The notes beneath the pieces were generated by a model that made no database searches, had not been told where the DNA came from, and saw only the letters and a program-made list of their open reading frames with translations. A stretch of 34,113 bases of DNA from NCBI GenBank assembly GCA_045598845.1, contig JAZRUY010000130.1, positions 1 through 34,113 on the forward strand, given 5' to 3'. The DNA comes from JAZRUY01 sp045598845 (GTDB taxonomy: Bacteria; Verrucomicrobiota; Lentisphaeria; Victivallales; Victivallaceae). Shown piece after piece: positions 7,592 to 16,537 of the stretch. The first letter of the stretch is position 1. Every line of letters starts with the position of its first letter. Made by a program: the position numbers and the translations under genes.

Positions 7592-8647
7592 CTATTCCTC
7601 CGAGAGCAGATAATCAACATCTTCCAGCGGACCGATAACTACTCCGGCGAAAGCCGGATATTCGCTCCAGGCCGCCACCGCGGCGGAAACAGAACGGATA
7701 AAATCATCCCAAGTCGTCTTACGCAGTGCGCCGCTGCCGGTACTGCTATGCTCGGCAAGCAGTATCGCAATTGTAACACTGCCTGGCGGTGCGTTTTTCA
7801 ATACATCCACCGGTCCGCCCAGCATTTCCGACGGTTTGTTACCGGTATTGAAAATTCCGATCCGTCCGGAAATCGTCAGAAAATCAGCGGCGGAACCGCA
7901 AGTGAGTTTCCCATCGGTTGCCAGACGATGGTAAAAATCAGGAAAAGCCACTTCAAGCGGAATATCTTTATCTGCCGCCAGTTCCGCCAACCGCCGGAAT
8001 TCTTCCAGTGCGGCGCGCATCAGGCAGTCATTGTCTTTCCCCGGACCGAAAGTACTGTCGCTCCAACTGTATAGCAGTGTATGCGGACGGTTGATATTTT
8101 CGGCGGTGAAGCGGTGCGGTTGCGCCAATACCGTAATGCCGGCGCAGGGCGGACATCCCCAGTGCTTATAGCGGAAAGAGGCTATCTTCCGCATGGCGTC
8201 TTCCAATGAGGTTCCGTCTGTCGCAAACGGCCGCGCTAAAAGCGGTTTGACGGCGGTTGAGGTATAAGAGGCCTGCGGCAGCACAATGTGAACCGGCATG
8301 TCATGTTCGGACACCGTGCGGAGTATGCCCGGTAATTCGCTGAAATTCAACGTGTCCGGATCGCCGGCGTACAGATAAAGCCGTCGGAATCCGCAGGACT
8401 TCAGTTTTTCAAGCATTATATCCGGATCAACGGCATAATGCCGTGGCAATTTTGGAATTTCCACCAGTATTCCGCTGTCAGCGCACCGGCTCAGTACTGC
8501 GCCCAATTGCGCGGTACGCCGTCCGATGGTTTCTTCCGATGCCCGCGGAGCAGCAGGAACAATAGTCCGGATATGCCGGTAGCAACCGGATAAAGCCACG
8601 TTCAGCAGTATCGTTAACAGCACAATCGTTTTTTGGCGAAAAAACAT
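7592..8647 (-). CDS. Lipoprotein of unknown function
   Basis: This is a 351-residue protein with a clear type II signal peptide: a basic start (MFFRQK), a hydrophobic core, and the lipobox LSGC with the lipidated cysteine at C22. The mature part alternates predicted strands and helices (for example GILVEIPKL, FRRLYLYAGD, PVHIVLPQ, GITVLAQP, PLEVAFPDF, GVVIGPLEDVDYLL). It could form a TIM-barrel-like fold, as in some glycoside-hydrolase-like or sugar-binding lipoproteins, but I recognise no family and no catalytic motif. Its own promoter lies at 8700-8728. It is separated from nrdR by only three bases, so it is probably the first gene of the nrdR-rlmI operon. Confidence 0.75.
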   Translation of the reverse strand: MFFRQKTIVLLTILLNVALSGCYRHIRTIVPAAPRASEETIGRRTAQLGAVLSRCADSGILVEIPKLPRHYAVDPDIMLEKLKSCGFRRLYLYAGDPDTLNFSELPGILRTVSEHDMPVHIVLPQASYTSTAVKPLLARPFATDGTSLEDAMRKIASFRYKHWGCPPCAGITVLAQPHRFTAENINRPHTLLYSWSDSTFGPGKDNDCLMRAALEEFRRLAELAADKDIPLEVAFPDFYHRLATDGKLTCGSAADFLTISGRIGIFNTGNKPSEMLGGPVDVLKNAPPGSVTIAILLAEHSSTGSGALRKTTWDDFIRSVSAAVAAWSEYPAFAGVVIGPLEDVDYLLSEE

Positions 8648-9020
8648 CTCAATTCCAAATCAATGCATCAGAGGACCGGCAATCACAAAATTCCGCAATA
8701 AGATACATTGTTATTCCTATTAAGTCAATCAGGCAGGGCGACTGCTAAAATTACTGAAAAAAACGCATTTTACAGACATAAGCGTATTCGGCTCGGAAAT
8801 CGACAATGTTGACATTGAGACCTGTTCAACCGGCATTGCGGTATCACCAGCGGTTAACAGAAACGTGCTGCTTAGATTCCCTTGCGGAATTTATAGCTGG
8901 AAGAAAAAATTATACGGCATATCACAATTGCTAATTGCCGCCGGCTCCAAACTCGGTGATAGCGGAAATTATCATCGTAAGCTAAGCATCGTCGGCCGGA
9001 TGCCGAACGAAAAATACGGG
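8648..9020. other. Intergenic region, 373 bases
   Basis: This gap separates the epimerase gene (which ends at 9021) from the lipoprotein gene. It holds the lipoprotein promoter at 8700-8728. A short dyad, CAATTGCTAATTG, lies at about 8926-8938 without a following T-run. Small frames exist on both strands (for example 8865-9068 plus), but none has a ribosome-binding site or recognisable sequence. I see no tRNA, SRP RNA, 6S RNA or riboswitch signature. Confidence 0.5.
8700..8728 (-). promoter_or_regulatory. Promoter for the lipoprotein-nrdR-rlmI operon
   Basis: On the minus strand, TTGACT (8723-8728) and TATCTT (8700-8705) are separated by exactly 17 bases. The -35 matches five of six consensus bases and the -10 four of six. 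The predicted start near 8693 gives a ~45-base leader to the ATG at 8647. Confidence 0.65.
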
Positions 9021-9980
9021 TCAGCGGAGAGATTCCTTCACATCGGCTATAATCTGCTCCAGCGATAGCTCGGGATGCCATCCTGTCAGTTCCCGCAGTT
9101 TGGCTGTATCCGGCATCCGGCGCCGCATATCTTCGAATCCGGTCGCATAGGCTTGCTCATAAGGGATATACCGCAATTCAGAACGGCTGCCGGTTTCCCG
9201 GATGATCAGTTTTGCCAGTTCGGTGATGGAAACGAGGCGGTTGCTGCCGATATTGTATATCTCACCGTAACTTTTTTCATTGTGAAGCAGCATTTTAAGC
9301 GCCCGCACTACATCGCGCACATGACAAAAACATCTGGATTGTTCGCCGTCCCCGTAAATTTGCAACGGTTCATCGCCGATTGCCCAGCGCACGAAACGCG
9401 GCACTACCATGCCGTAACGGCCGCTCTGCCGCGGCCCCACGGTATTGAAAAAACGCACTACCGTGCCGGGAAGCGCATTTTCACGGCAATATGCCATTAC
9501 ATAGAATTCATCCAGCAATTTACTGCAAGCGTATCCCCAGCGCGAATGCCGTGGCGCCCCGATCAGCAAATCATCGTCTTCCCGGAAATATTCATGAAAA
9601 GACTTTCCGTAAACCTCGCTGGTGGAGGCGGTGATAATACGCTTGCCCAGTTCCGCTGCCGGCATCAGTACATTTTCGGTGCCGCGGACATTGGTTGTCA
9701 GCGTCCGCACCGGTTTCTCAACCACTAAATTCACTCCGACTGCGGCTGCCAGATGAACCACCGCATCGCATACGGCCATTTCCCGCCGGATCAATTCCGG
9801 TTGCGTAACTACGTCTCCCTCGATAATCTTTAATCCCGGATTTCCTGCAAATGAAGCCAGATTGGTTCGGCTGCCGGTGGAGAAATTGTCAATTACGGTA
9901 ACTTCCGCACCGTCTTTCAACAACGATTCGGTTAAATGACTGCCGATAAATCCCGCACCGCCGGTGATGAGATAACGCAT
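9021..9980 (-). CDS. NAD-dependent nucleotide-sugar epimerase/dehydratase
   Basis: This is a 319-residue extended short-chain dehydrogenase. The NAD-binding GGAGFIG loop is at residues 7-13, a conserved STSEVYG strand at ~119-125, and the catalytic tyrosine-lysine pair in YACSK is Y150 and K154. The C-terminal half (GPRQSGRYGMVVPRFV, then IYGDGEQSRCFCHVRDVV) is the pattern of the UDP-glucose 4-epimerase / UDP-glucuronate decarboxylase / GDP-mannose dehydratase group. The exact substrate cannot be decided. It would supply sugars for envelope polysaccharide or glycoconjugates. The start has GAGGAG six bases upstream. The gene begins three bases after the pssA stop and is the last gene of the psd-pssA run. 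Confidence 0.88.
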   Translation of the reverse strand: MRYLITGGAGFIGSHLTESLLKDGAEVTVIDNFSTGSRTNLASFAGNPGLKIIEGDVVTQPELIRREMAVCDAVVHLAAAVGVNLVVEKPVRTLTTNVRGTENVLMPAAELGKRIITASTSEVYGKSFHEYFREDDDLLIGAPRHSRWGYACSKLLDEFYVMAYCRENALPGTVVRFFNTVGPRQSGRYGMVVPRFVRWAIGDEPLQIYGDGEQSRCFCHVRDVVRALKMLLHNEKSYGEIYNIGSNRLVSITELAKLIIRETGSRSELRYIPYEQAYATGFEDMRRRMPDTAKLRELTGWHPELSLEQIIADVKESLR

Positions 9981-9983
9981 AAA

Positions 9984-10790
9984 TCACTCCTCGAGTCCGA
10001 TGAATTTCGCCACTGCCAGCACGACCCCGCCAACCACATACAAGGTAACCGCCGCCGCCAGCAACGCCACTGCGCGCCCGGATAGCAATGCGATAAGCAG
10101 CAATGCTATTAAAACTGCGATTGCGATGATTCTTCCCGGATGTTTCCCCGCTGAAAATAACCATTTGCCGCCATGCTGATATTTTATCGGACTGATCATG
10201 AGGATACCGAGAAAAGCCGCATATACCGGCAACCAAAAAGCATATTTCCAGAGATTATCCAATCCATAGACATTGGCGGAAATAACCAGCACGCACACCG
10301 CCGCGGCCGCCCCGGGGGAAGGCAATCCGGTGAAAGTTTCGTCGCTCTTTTTTTCCAGCATCGCATGCACATTGTAGGTCGCCAGACGAAGCGCCGCGCC
10401 GCCGAGATATACGGAGCAAAGTACGAAAATAATCAGGGTTTCCCAGTTCTCTAATCTGCCCGCCTGCCAGAACCGGTGAGTCATTACCGCCACCAGAGTA
10501 GCCGGAGCCACGCCGAAAGTGACCATGTCGGAAAGAGAATCCATCTGCACACCGTGCAGACTCGATGCGTCGAGCAACCGGGCTGCGAACCCGTCAAGCG
10601 AATCAAAAATCATTGCGCACAGTATCATGACGGCACTGCCGGCCAGAATGCTGATTTCATTTTTTCCCACGGGGCACTCATATACCCGCAAAGTATACAG
10701 AATAGCGGCGAATCCGCAAAGAGAATTGCATAAAGTCAAGGCATTGGGAATCATTTTCAGCCAACGCCGCATCAGCCGAACATCACTCAT
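9984..10790 (-). CDS. pssA: CDP-diacylglycerol-serine O-phosphatidyltransferase
   Basis: This is a 268-residue membrane protein of the CDP-alcohol phosphotransferase family. The diagnostic motif DGx2ARx8Gx3Dx3D is complete: D66-G67, A70-R71, G80, D84 and D88. The N-terminal IPNALTLCNSLCGFAAI is typical of type II phosphatidylserine synthases. It condenses CDP-diacylglycerol with L-serine in the inner membrane, making the substrate for Psd. The ATG directly follows the psd stop with no gap (TAAATG), so the two are translated from one message. Several hydrophobic segments follow the motif, and a C-terminal extension of two extra membrane segments (~residues 215-260) is visible. Confidence 0.93.
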   Translation of the reverse strand: MSDVRLMRRWLKMIPNALTLCNSLCGFAAILYTLRVYECPVGKNEISILAGSAVMILCAMIFDSLDGFAARLLDASSLHGVQMDSLSDMVTFGVAPATLVAVMTHRFWQAGRLENWETLIIFVLCSVYLGGAALRLATYNVHAMLEKKSDETFTGLPSPGAAAAVCVLVISANVYGLDNLWKYAFWLPVYAAFLGILMISPIKYQHGGKWLFSAGKHPGRIIAIAVLIALLLIALLSGRAVALLAAAVTLYVVGGVVLAVAKFIGLEE

Positions 10791-11498
10791 TTAATTCAAT
10801 CCTTGCGCCTTTCCGGCATCCGTCAGCCTCGCCAGCGCGCTTTCTCCGGCGCGGACTTTATCGCCTGGCTTAACCAATACTTCAAAACCTTCCGCAGGCA
10901 GATAAAGTTCCGTTCTGGAACCGAATTTTATCATGCCGTATAATTCCCCGCGTTTGAATTTTTGTCCCGGATCGACCGGACACACGATGCGCCGGGCAAT
11001 AGCGCCGGAAATCTGACGCACAGCCAGATTGAATTCCGCATCTCCGATTTTACCGGTTCCTGTCAGGGTCATTGCTTCATTGCGCTTGGAACATTCGCTG
11101 TCGCGCGCATCCAGATACTCTCCCTCCCGGTAGAATTTGCCGGTAACCGAAAATTGCGCAGGAGTCCGGTTGACATGCACGTTGAACACCGAAAGAAAAA
11201 TTCCGATTCTCAGCGCCTTCCCTTTGAACGGCGCCAAATCGAAATCCTCTACGATTCCGATGTCTCGGACAGTGCCGTCGGCCGGGCTGACTATCAGTGT
11301 CGGATCAGCTGGAATGTGCCGGACCGGATTGCGGAAAAACGCGACAAAAGCAAGCCATAGCACCAGAGATGCGGCGGCAATTCCGATGCCGTAACCGGGA
11401 TGTCCGTAACGGATGAGAATAAATGCCGTTATTTCCAGCAATATCAGAACCAAAGTCGCCGATCCCCATTCGCGAAAACCGTATTTAGTAAGCGTCAT
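10791..11498 (-). CDS. psd: Phosphatidylserine decarboxylase proenzyme (short, PSD-A type)
   Basis: With the ATG at 11498 the protein has 235 residues. Two membrane segments (~15-30 and 38-54) come first, then FFRNPVR, PADG with the triad aspartate D74, the histidine H108 in VHVN, and the self-cleavage site G193-S194 in KFGSRTEL. Cleavage converts Ser194 into the pyruvoyl cofactor. The enzyme makes phosphatidylethanolamine. A longer reading from a TTG at 11576 is possible in frame, but that TTG is part of a -35 box and would lie upstream of the transcript. The ATG has GGGGTG six bases before it (11505-11510). It heads the psd-pssA-epimerase operon. Confidence 0.93.
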   Translation of the reverse strand: MTLTKYGFREWGSATLVLILLEITAFILIRYGHPGYGIGIAAASLVLWLAFVAFFRNPVRHIPADPTLIVSPADGTVRDIGIVEDFDLAPFKGKALRIGIFLSVFNVHVNRTPAQFSVTGKFYREGEYLDARDSECSKRNEAMTLTGTGKIGDAEFNLAVRQISGAIARRIVCPVDPGQKFKRGELYGMIKFGSRTELYLPAEGFEVLVKPGDKVRAGESALARLTDAGKAQGLN

Positions 11499-11547
11499 GG
11501 TAATCACCCCTGTAATAGCGAGAGCGGTTATTTCTCTTTTAGGTATT

Positions 11548-11576
11548 ATTATACCCTTGGCATATGCTTTTTTCAA
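11548..11576 (-). promoter_or_regulatory. Strong promoter for psd-pssA-epimerase
   Basis: On the minus strand, TTGAAA (11571-11576), a 17-base spacer and a perfect TATAAT (11548-11553) are present. The predicted start near 11541 gives a leader of ~40 bases before the psd ATG at 11498. It excludes the upstream TTG as a start codon on this transcript. Confidence 0.8.
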
Positions 11577-11668
11577 ACCTGATACGCTTTAACTCGCGGG
11601 TTTCCGGCATTATTTTAATCTCCGGAAGAACTGGATAAAACGGATATTCTTCGAGGCGTGCCGGAAAA

Positions 11669-12898
11669 ATGAATCAACTTGCTCCTAAATCCATGCAGCT
11701 CCACATCGCTTTGACCGGAAGGACGAATTCCGGCAAATCATCTTTGATGAACCTGATTGCCGGGCAAGATTGTTCCATCATTTCTCCGTTGCCGGGAACC
11801 ACCACTGATGCGGTGGAAACGACAATGGAATTGCGTCCGCTCGGACCGGTCCGGTTGCTGGATACCGCCGGTACCGGAGACGATACTTCGCTCGGACAAT
11901 ACCGGATAGCGCGCACTATGCGGGTGCTGGACCGTGCCGATATCATGCTGCTCGTAGTAAGCTCCGGTTATTTCGGAGAGCCGGAAAAACAATTGCTGTC
12001 CGCGGCCAAGACGCGCGGTATACCGGTAATTCCGGTAGTAAACAAATGCGATGCCGCATATCCGGACGAAAATTTTTCAGCGATGCTGGCCGGAGAATGC
12101 GGTAATCCGCCGTTATACTGTGCAGGCAACGGCGGCGTCCCGCGCGGGGAATTCCTGCCGTTGCTGAAAGACGCTCTGCTGGCGGTATGCCCGGATGATT
12201 TTCTGAATCCTCCGCACCTTCTGGGTGATTTGTTGCGCTCTGGCGACACTGCCGTGTTCATAGTGCCGATTGATATGCAGGCTCCGCGGGGAAGGCTGAT
12301 AATGCCGCAGGTGCAGAGTATTCGTGATGCGCTCGATAACGATGCCGCGGTGATGACGGTACGGGAAAACCACTACCTGGAAGCGCTGGAGAATCTGCGG
12401 CGCCGTCCGGCGCTGGTCGTATGCGATTCACAGGTTTTGCCTCTGATGATAAAAAATACTCCCGCGGATATCCCCTGTACCACTTTTTCAATACTGATGT
12501 CGAGGATAAAAGGGGATCTCGCCTCTCTGGCGGCCGGAGCGCAAGCGATATCCAGTCTGCGCTCAGGAAACAAGGTGCTGATTGCCGAGGCCTGCACTCA
12601 TCATGCGGGGCCGGCTGACATTGGAAGAGTGAAAATCCCGAGGTTGCTGGAAAAGGCGGCCGGAGGAAAACTCGATATCACCGTATGCGCCGGACACGAT
12701 TTTCAAATCAGCGGAGATTTTTCTCTCGCAGTGATGTGCGGTTGCTGTATGCTGAACCGCAGAGAGACTCTGCGGCGAATCGAGAGAGCGGCGGCATCCG
12801 GAGTTCCGGTGACTAATTACGGCATGGCCATTGCCGCGGCGAGCGGGGCTCTGGATCGGGTATTGGAACCGTTCGGCTCAGTTTTGCTCCGGCAGTGA
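11669..12898 (+). CDS. hydF: [FeFe]-hydrogenase maturation GTPase HydF
   Basis: This 409-residue protein matches HydF over its length. The GTPase domain has the P-loop GRTNSGKSS (17-25), the PGTTTD switch (42-47), LDTAG (64-68) and NKCD (125-128). A dimerisation domain contains APRGRLIMPQVQSIRDALDND (205-225). The cluster domain has C309-x-H311 and C357-x2-C360. HydF is the scaffold on which HydE and HydG build the 2Fe subcluster of [FeFe]-hydrogenase. Neither partner is in this window. The histidine normally just before the CxxC is methionine here (M356). The first ATG is used; a second at codon 9 is possible. It is divergent from psd, and its 3' end overlaps the convergent fusion gene by 21 bases. 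Confidence 0.93.
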   Translation: MNQLAPKSMQLHIALTGRTNSGKSSLMNLIAGQDCSIISPLPGTTTDAVETTMELRPLGPVRLLDTAGTGDDTSLGQYRIARTMRVLDRADIMLLVVSSGYFGEPEKQLLSAAKTRGIPVIPVVNKCDAAYPDENFSAMLAGECGNPPLYCAGNGGVPRGEFLPLLKDALLAVCPDDFLNPPHLLGDLLRSGDTAVFIVPIDMQAPRGRLIMPQVQSIRDALDNDAAVMTVRENHYLEALENLRRRPALVVCDSQVLPLMIKNTPADIPCTTFSILMSRIKGDLASLAAGAQAISSLRSGNKVLIAEACTHHAGPADIGRVKIPRLLEKAAGGKLDITVCAGHDFQISGDFSLAVMCGCCMLNRRETLRRIERAAASGVPVTNYGMAIAAASGALDRVLEPFGSVLLRQ

Positions 12899-15800
12899 TT
12901 CGGATTTAATTTCCGCCGCGGCGCTCATCGCGGCATCGCGTAATGCGGCCAGATCGAGTTTCCCGCTGCCTAACAATGGAAGTTTTTCCACCCGGCGGAA
13001 GTTTTTGGCCTTAGGAATCCAGAGATTTGATATACTGCGTTCGCGCAACTGTCCGACGATTTCATCCGGACTCAGTTTCATGTCATCGGTGTACAACACC
13101 AGCAGCGCCTCGCCTTTTGCCGGATCGGGAATACCGGTAACCGCCACACAGCGAACATCTCCGCCGCACATTTCGCTGATAATGCATTCAACCATTTCGT
13201 GCGGCACCATTTCGCCGGCGATTTTACTGAATCGGGACAGTCGGCCGCAAATCGTTATGTAACCGTCTTCATCCATTACGGCGATATCACCGGTTTCGTA
13301 ATATCCGTCACGTATGACCCGGGCGGTGAGTTCCGGATCCTTGAGATATCCTTTCATGACATTGGCGCCTTTGACAAAAAGCAAACCCTCTACACCGGGC
13401 GGGACCGGTTTGTACGTCAGCGGATCCAGAATCCGGGTGGAAATGTTTTCCAGCGCCAGCCCGATGGCTCCTGACTTTCCTGCCCGACATCCCATTTCCC
13501 GGATATCACCGGTAAGATTTATACTGACGACAGGAGAAAGTTCAGTGCAGCCGTAACCTTCCAGCATTTCAAGTCTTCCCCCGGTAAATTCGCGGAATTG
13601 ACTGGCGATATCCGCCCTCAATTTTTCCGCACCGGCAATCGCCAGCCGGATAGTATCGAAGTCTCCGGGGGTGCCGCGATGCATATATTTTTGCAGGAAA
13701 GACGGGGTTGAGAGCAGTACGGTGGCCTTATAATCCCGGATCGCCTTGCAGACCGCCGTACTGTCCAGCGGATTAGGTGCGAAAACCACTTTGATCCGCA
13801 TCATTACCGGGAGCCAGAAACACACAGTCAGGCCGAAAGAATGGAATAACGGCAGATTTCCCAGCAGCGTATCGTCATGGGTTATTGCGATCGCCGCCAG
13901 CATAGAGGTGATATTGCCGCAGATGTTATGATGCGTAAGTTCAACTCCTTTGGGGACTCCGGTGGAGCCGCTGGAAAACAGCAATGCCGCAACGCCGGCG
14001 GTATCCATCCCGTATAGCGGAGAGATGATATTCAGGAATTCCCGTGCCGGCAACAGCAGAATTCCCAAAAATGTCCATAAAATATTGATTTTAGGAATAT
14101 TCGGAGCGATATCTTCCAGAAAAACCATTTCCGGAGTAGGCTTGATGCGGATTTTAGTCATGAATTTCCTGCTGGTCAGAATATGGGAAATATCCGCTTT
14201 TTTGACGGAATTTTCGAAGACACTCTGCGCAACGCTGTAGTTCAGCGGTACCGGAGTTTTGTCCGCATACAGACAGCCAAGCATCGACACGGCGGCCGCG
14301 CAGGAATTCGGAAGCAGTACTCCGATGAACCGTTCGCTGGAAGCCGACATCTTGCGGATTTCCCGGCTCAGCACCACGGATTTCAATAATAAGCTGAAAC
14401 AATTCAGATTGCCGCCGGCGGTATCGGATATTAATTTGGAAAACGGATGCCGCCGGGCATGTAAAATCAATTGATACTGAATCGTGTGTTCGTCAAGCCG
14501 CGGACGGATAGCGATATCCGCTCCGAGTTCCGATACCTGCTGGCGGATTTCAAACGGCGCGGCTCCGGCCGGCATGGGTTTCCCGAAATTAACTTCAGCA
14601 AAAACCGGAAAACGGCTGTTGAATCTGGATGCGGCTTTGCGCGGAAAAGCGGAAAAAAACGAACCCCAGGTATATGCCACATTTACCGGAATCACCGGGA
14701 CGGCAACATCCGGCGGCAGCATCCGCTCAAAACCCCGCTTGAACCGGCCCAGCAAGCCGTTTTGAGACGGATATCCTTCGGGGAACACACAGACCGCTCC
14801 GCCGGAACGCAGGTGATCCTGCACTTCCTGAAATAACCTGGTCATCTCCTGAACCTTGCCGGCGGAAGGTACCTTGAAAAAGCAAGTGAGCCGCGCCAGA
14901 AAACCCAGTACCGGCCGGGAATATATGGATTCGTTCAGAAGAAAACGCACAGGGCGGGAAGTGCAGGAACTGATCAGTAAATTGTCAACATAGGAAGTAT
15001 GATTGCTGATAAACATGACCGGCCCGCGCTCCGGTATATTTTCCTTGCCGGTAACGCGTACCCGGTAGAATATTCTGCCGATAGTCAGACTAAGAAAACG
15101 CAACATGAAATTCGGCAGTTTCCAAAGGGTAAAAACAGTCACACAAAACACCCCGATGCCGAATCCGATCAACAGGGTATTATGCGGTATTGATGGTAAC
15201 AATGCCGTTAGCGGCCGGATTGTTTCCGGAAGTTTATCAATCGGGCAACTGCCCAGCGAAAGCAATACGGTAATGAGCAGCAATAAGGCCGAACAGAAAG
15301 AAAGCCAGGCGTTTTTCACCGCCAGCGCCGCGCCGCGCCGCGCCGGCTGCAACCGGTGGTAGAGGTAAGCGCGTTGCGGAACCACAAAAACACCGCCGAA
15401 AATACCGACCAGCGCGGCCGCCAGGCCGGCACCGAAGAAAATATTAACCGTTACCGCCTCTTTCATTCCCGGCAGGGCGGCAGTCAGCGAAATATATCTG
15501 CCGGGACAGAAAATCATCACCGGCAGCATTACCGCCAAGCCGAGCGATGCCAGCGGAATCATGCCCAGCTCTATTTTGTGATTGGAAAAAATTCCGCCCA
15601 GAATACATCCTATAATCATTCCGGAAACAGGAGCCAGTGCGAAAACCGCGATATCCAGAGGCCGGGTCAGGTTCAGCGTATAAACCGCAAACATAACCAG
15701 CAGCGGTTGAATGGAAATTTCCAAAGCGGTGAAAAAAATATCTCCTCCGGCGGCAAGAGTCTGCCCGGGGGCGGCTTTCAATTCTTTTGCTCCCTCGCAC

Positions 15801-16444
15801 CAGGTTTCCCTATACCGGTATGCCAGTTCATGCCGGCGCTGAATGGGAGATATCACCGGATTTATTCTAAAGGCGGAAATCAAAGCGACCGCTGCCGAAC
15901 CGAAAAGAATCCAGCCGCACCCGCCGGCACTCCAATTATATTTCTCAAATATCAGCGCCGCGCCGCTCATGCCGGCTAAAAAACCGGCGCATTTGGAGGC
16001 GCCGAAAACACCGGTGGCGCCGGAAATCCGGGATTCTCCGTAAATTTCAGGAATTAAAGCGCCGAATGCCGGCTCGAAAAAAGCGGTCAAAACCGTGGCG
16101 AGCAGGACTGCGGCAATCACCAGCCACTTGCCGCATGGTACAGAACCGGTCATCGCCCATACCGCCATTGCTGCAATCGGCAGCATCGCCAATCCGACGG
16201 AAATCAGCACATAACGTTTCGGCATGTGATCGGCGGTAAAACCGGTAAGTTTCGGCAACAGTACCGGCGGCAGAATGCAGGATGCCAGCAATGCGGTTAA
16301 TTCGGCAACCGCATTGCAATTGCCTATAATGCCGTCTGTAATCAGCAACAGAGCCAGCAACTTCAGCGCCGCCACGCAGAACTGGTGAAAAAAACTTACA
16401 GATGCCAGCATAAGACTTTGGTGGAATGATTTATGATTTTGCAT
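12878..16444 (-). CDS. LplT-PlsC-Aas fusion: MFS transporter / 1-acyltransferase / acyl-ACP synthetase
   Basis: This 1188-residue protein combines three activities. Residues ~1-450 form a 12-segment MFS transporter like the lysophospholipid flippase LplT. Residues ~455-650 form a PlsC-type acyltransferase with HTSYVD (H482, D487; HX4D) and FPEGYPS (554-560). Residues ~660-1188 form an ANL-family adenylating domain with SSGSTGVPKG (824-833) and the later YETGD and GKLDL regions. In E. coli, LplT imports lysophosphatidylethanolamine and Aas re-acylates it using acyl-ACP; the fusion should do both at the inner membrane. This fits psd and pssA nearby. ATG 16444 has GGAA seven bases upstream; a TTG two codons earlier is possible. 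Its stop lies inside the hydF 3' end. Confidence 0.9.
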   Translation of the reverse strand: MQNHKSFHQSLMLASVSFFHQFCVAALKLLALLLITDGIIGNCNAVAELTALLASCILPPVLLPKLTGFTADHMPKRYVLISVGLAMLPIAAMAVWAMTGSVPCGKWLVIAAVLLATVLTAFFEPAFGALIPEIYGESRISGATGVFGASKCAGFLAGMSGAALIFEKYNWSAGGCGWILFGSAAVALISAFRINPVISPIQRRHELAYRYRETWCEGAKELKAAPGQTLAAGGDIFFTALEISIQPLLVMFAVYTLNLTRPLDIAVFALAPVSGMIIGCILGGIFSNHKIELGMIPLASLGLAVMLPVMIFCPGRYISLTAALPGMKEAVTVNIFFGAGLAAALVGIFGGVFVVPQRAYLYHRLQPARRGAALAVKNAWLSFCSALLLLITVLLSLGSCPIDKLPETIRPLTALLPSIPHNTLLIGFGIGVFCVTVFTLWKLPNFMLRFLSLTIGRIFYRVRVTGKENIPERGPVMFISNHTSYVDNLLISSCTSRPVRFLLNESIYSRPVLGFLARLTCFFKVPSAGKVQEMTRLFQEVQDHLRSGGAVCVFPEGYPSQNGLLGRFKRGFERMLPPDVAVPVIPVNVAYTWGSFFSAFPRKAASRFNSRFPVFAEVNFGKPMPAGAAPFEIRQQVSELGADIAIRPRLDEHTIQYQLILHARRHPFSKLISDTAGGNLNCFSLLLKSVVLSREIRKMSASSERFIGVLLPNSCAAAVSMLGCLYADKTPVPLNYSVAQSVFENSVKKADISHILTSRKFMTKIRIKPTPEMVFLEDIAPNIPKINILWTFLGILLLPAREFLNIISPLYGMDTAGVAALLFSSGSTGVPKGVELTHHNICGNITSMLAAIAITHDDTLLGNLPLFHSFGLTVCFWLPVMMRIKVVFAPNPLDSTAVCKAIRDYKATVLLSTPSFLQKYMHRGTPGDFDTIRLAIAGAEKLRADIASQFREFTGGRLEMLEGYGCTELSPVVSINLTGDIREMGCRAGKSGAIGLALENISTRILDPLTYKPVPPGVEGLLFVKGANVMKGYLKDPELTARVIRDGYYETGDIAVMDEDGYITICGRLSRFSKIAGEMVPHEMVECIISEMCGGDVRCVAVTGIPDPAKGEALLVLYTDDMKLSPDEIVGQLRERSISNLWIPKAKNFRRVEKLPLLGSGKLDLAALRDAAMSAAAEIKSESLPEQN

Positions 16445-16537
16445 ATTCAAATTCCGGAACGGTTTATAATACTGCGAAATTCATCCGAACGCGGTATTGC
16501 GCCGGACAAATTAATATAATGACAGGCAAAAATCTTT

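Noticed and set aside
8865..9068. 67-codon plus-strand frame in the 373-base gap
   Set aside because: No ribosome-binding site, no promoter, no recognisable sequence, and it runs into the end of the epimerase gene on the other strand.
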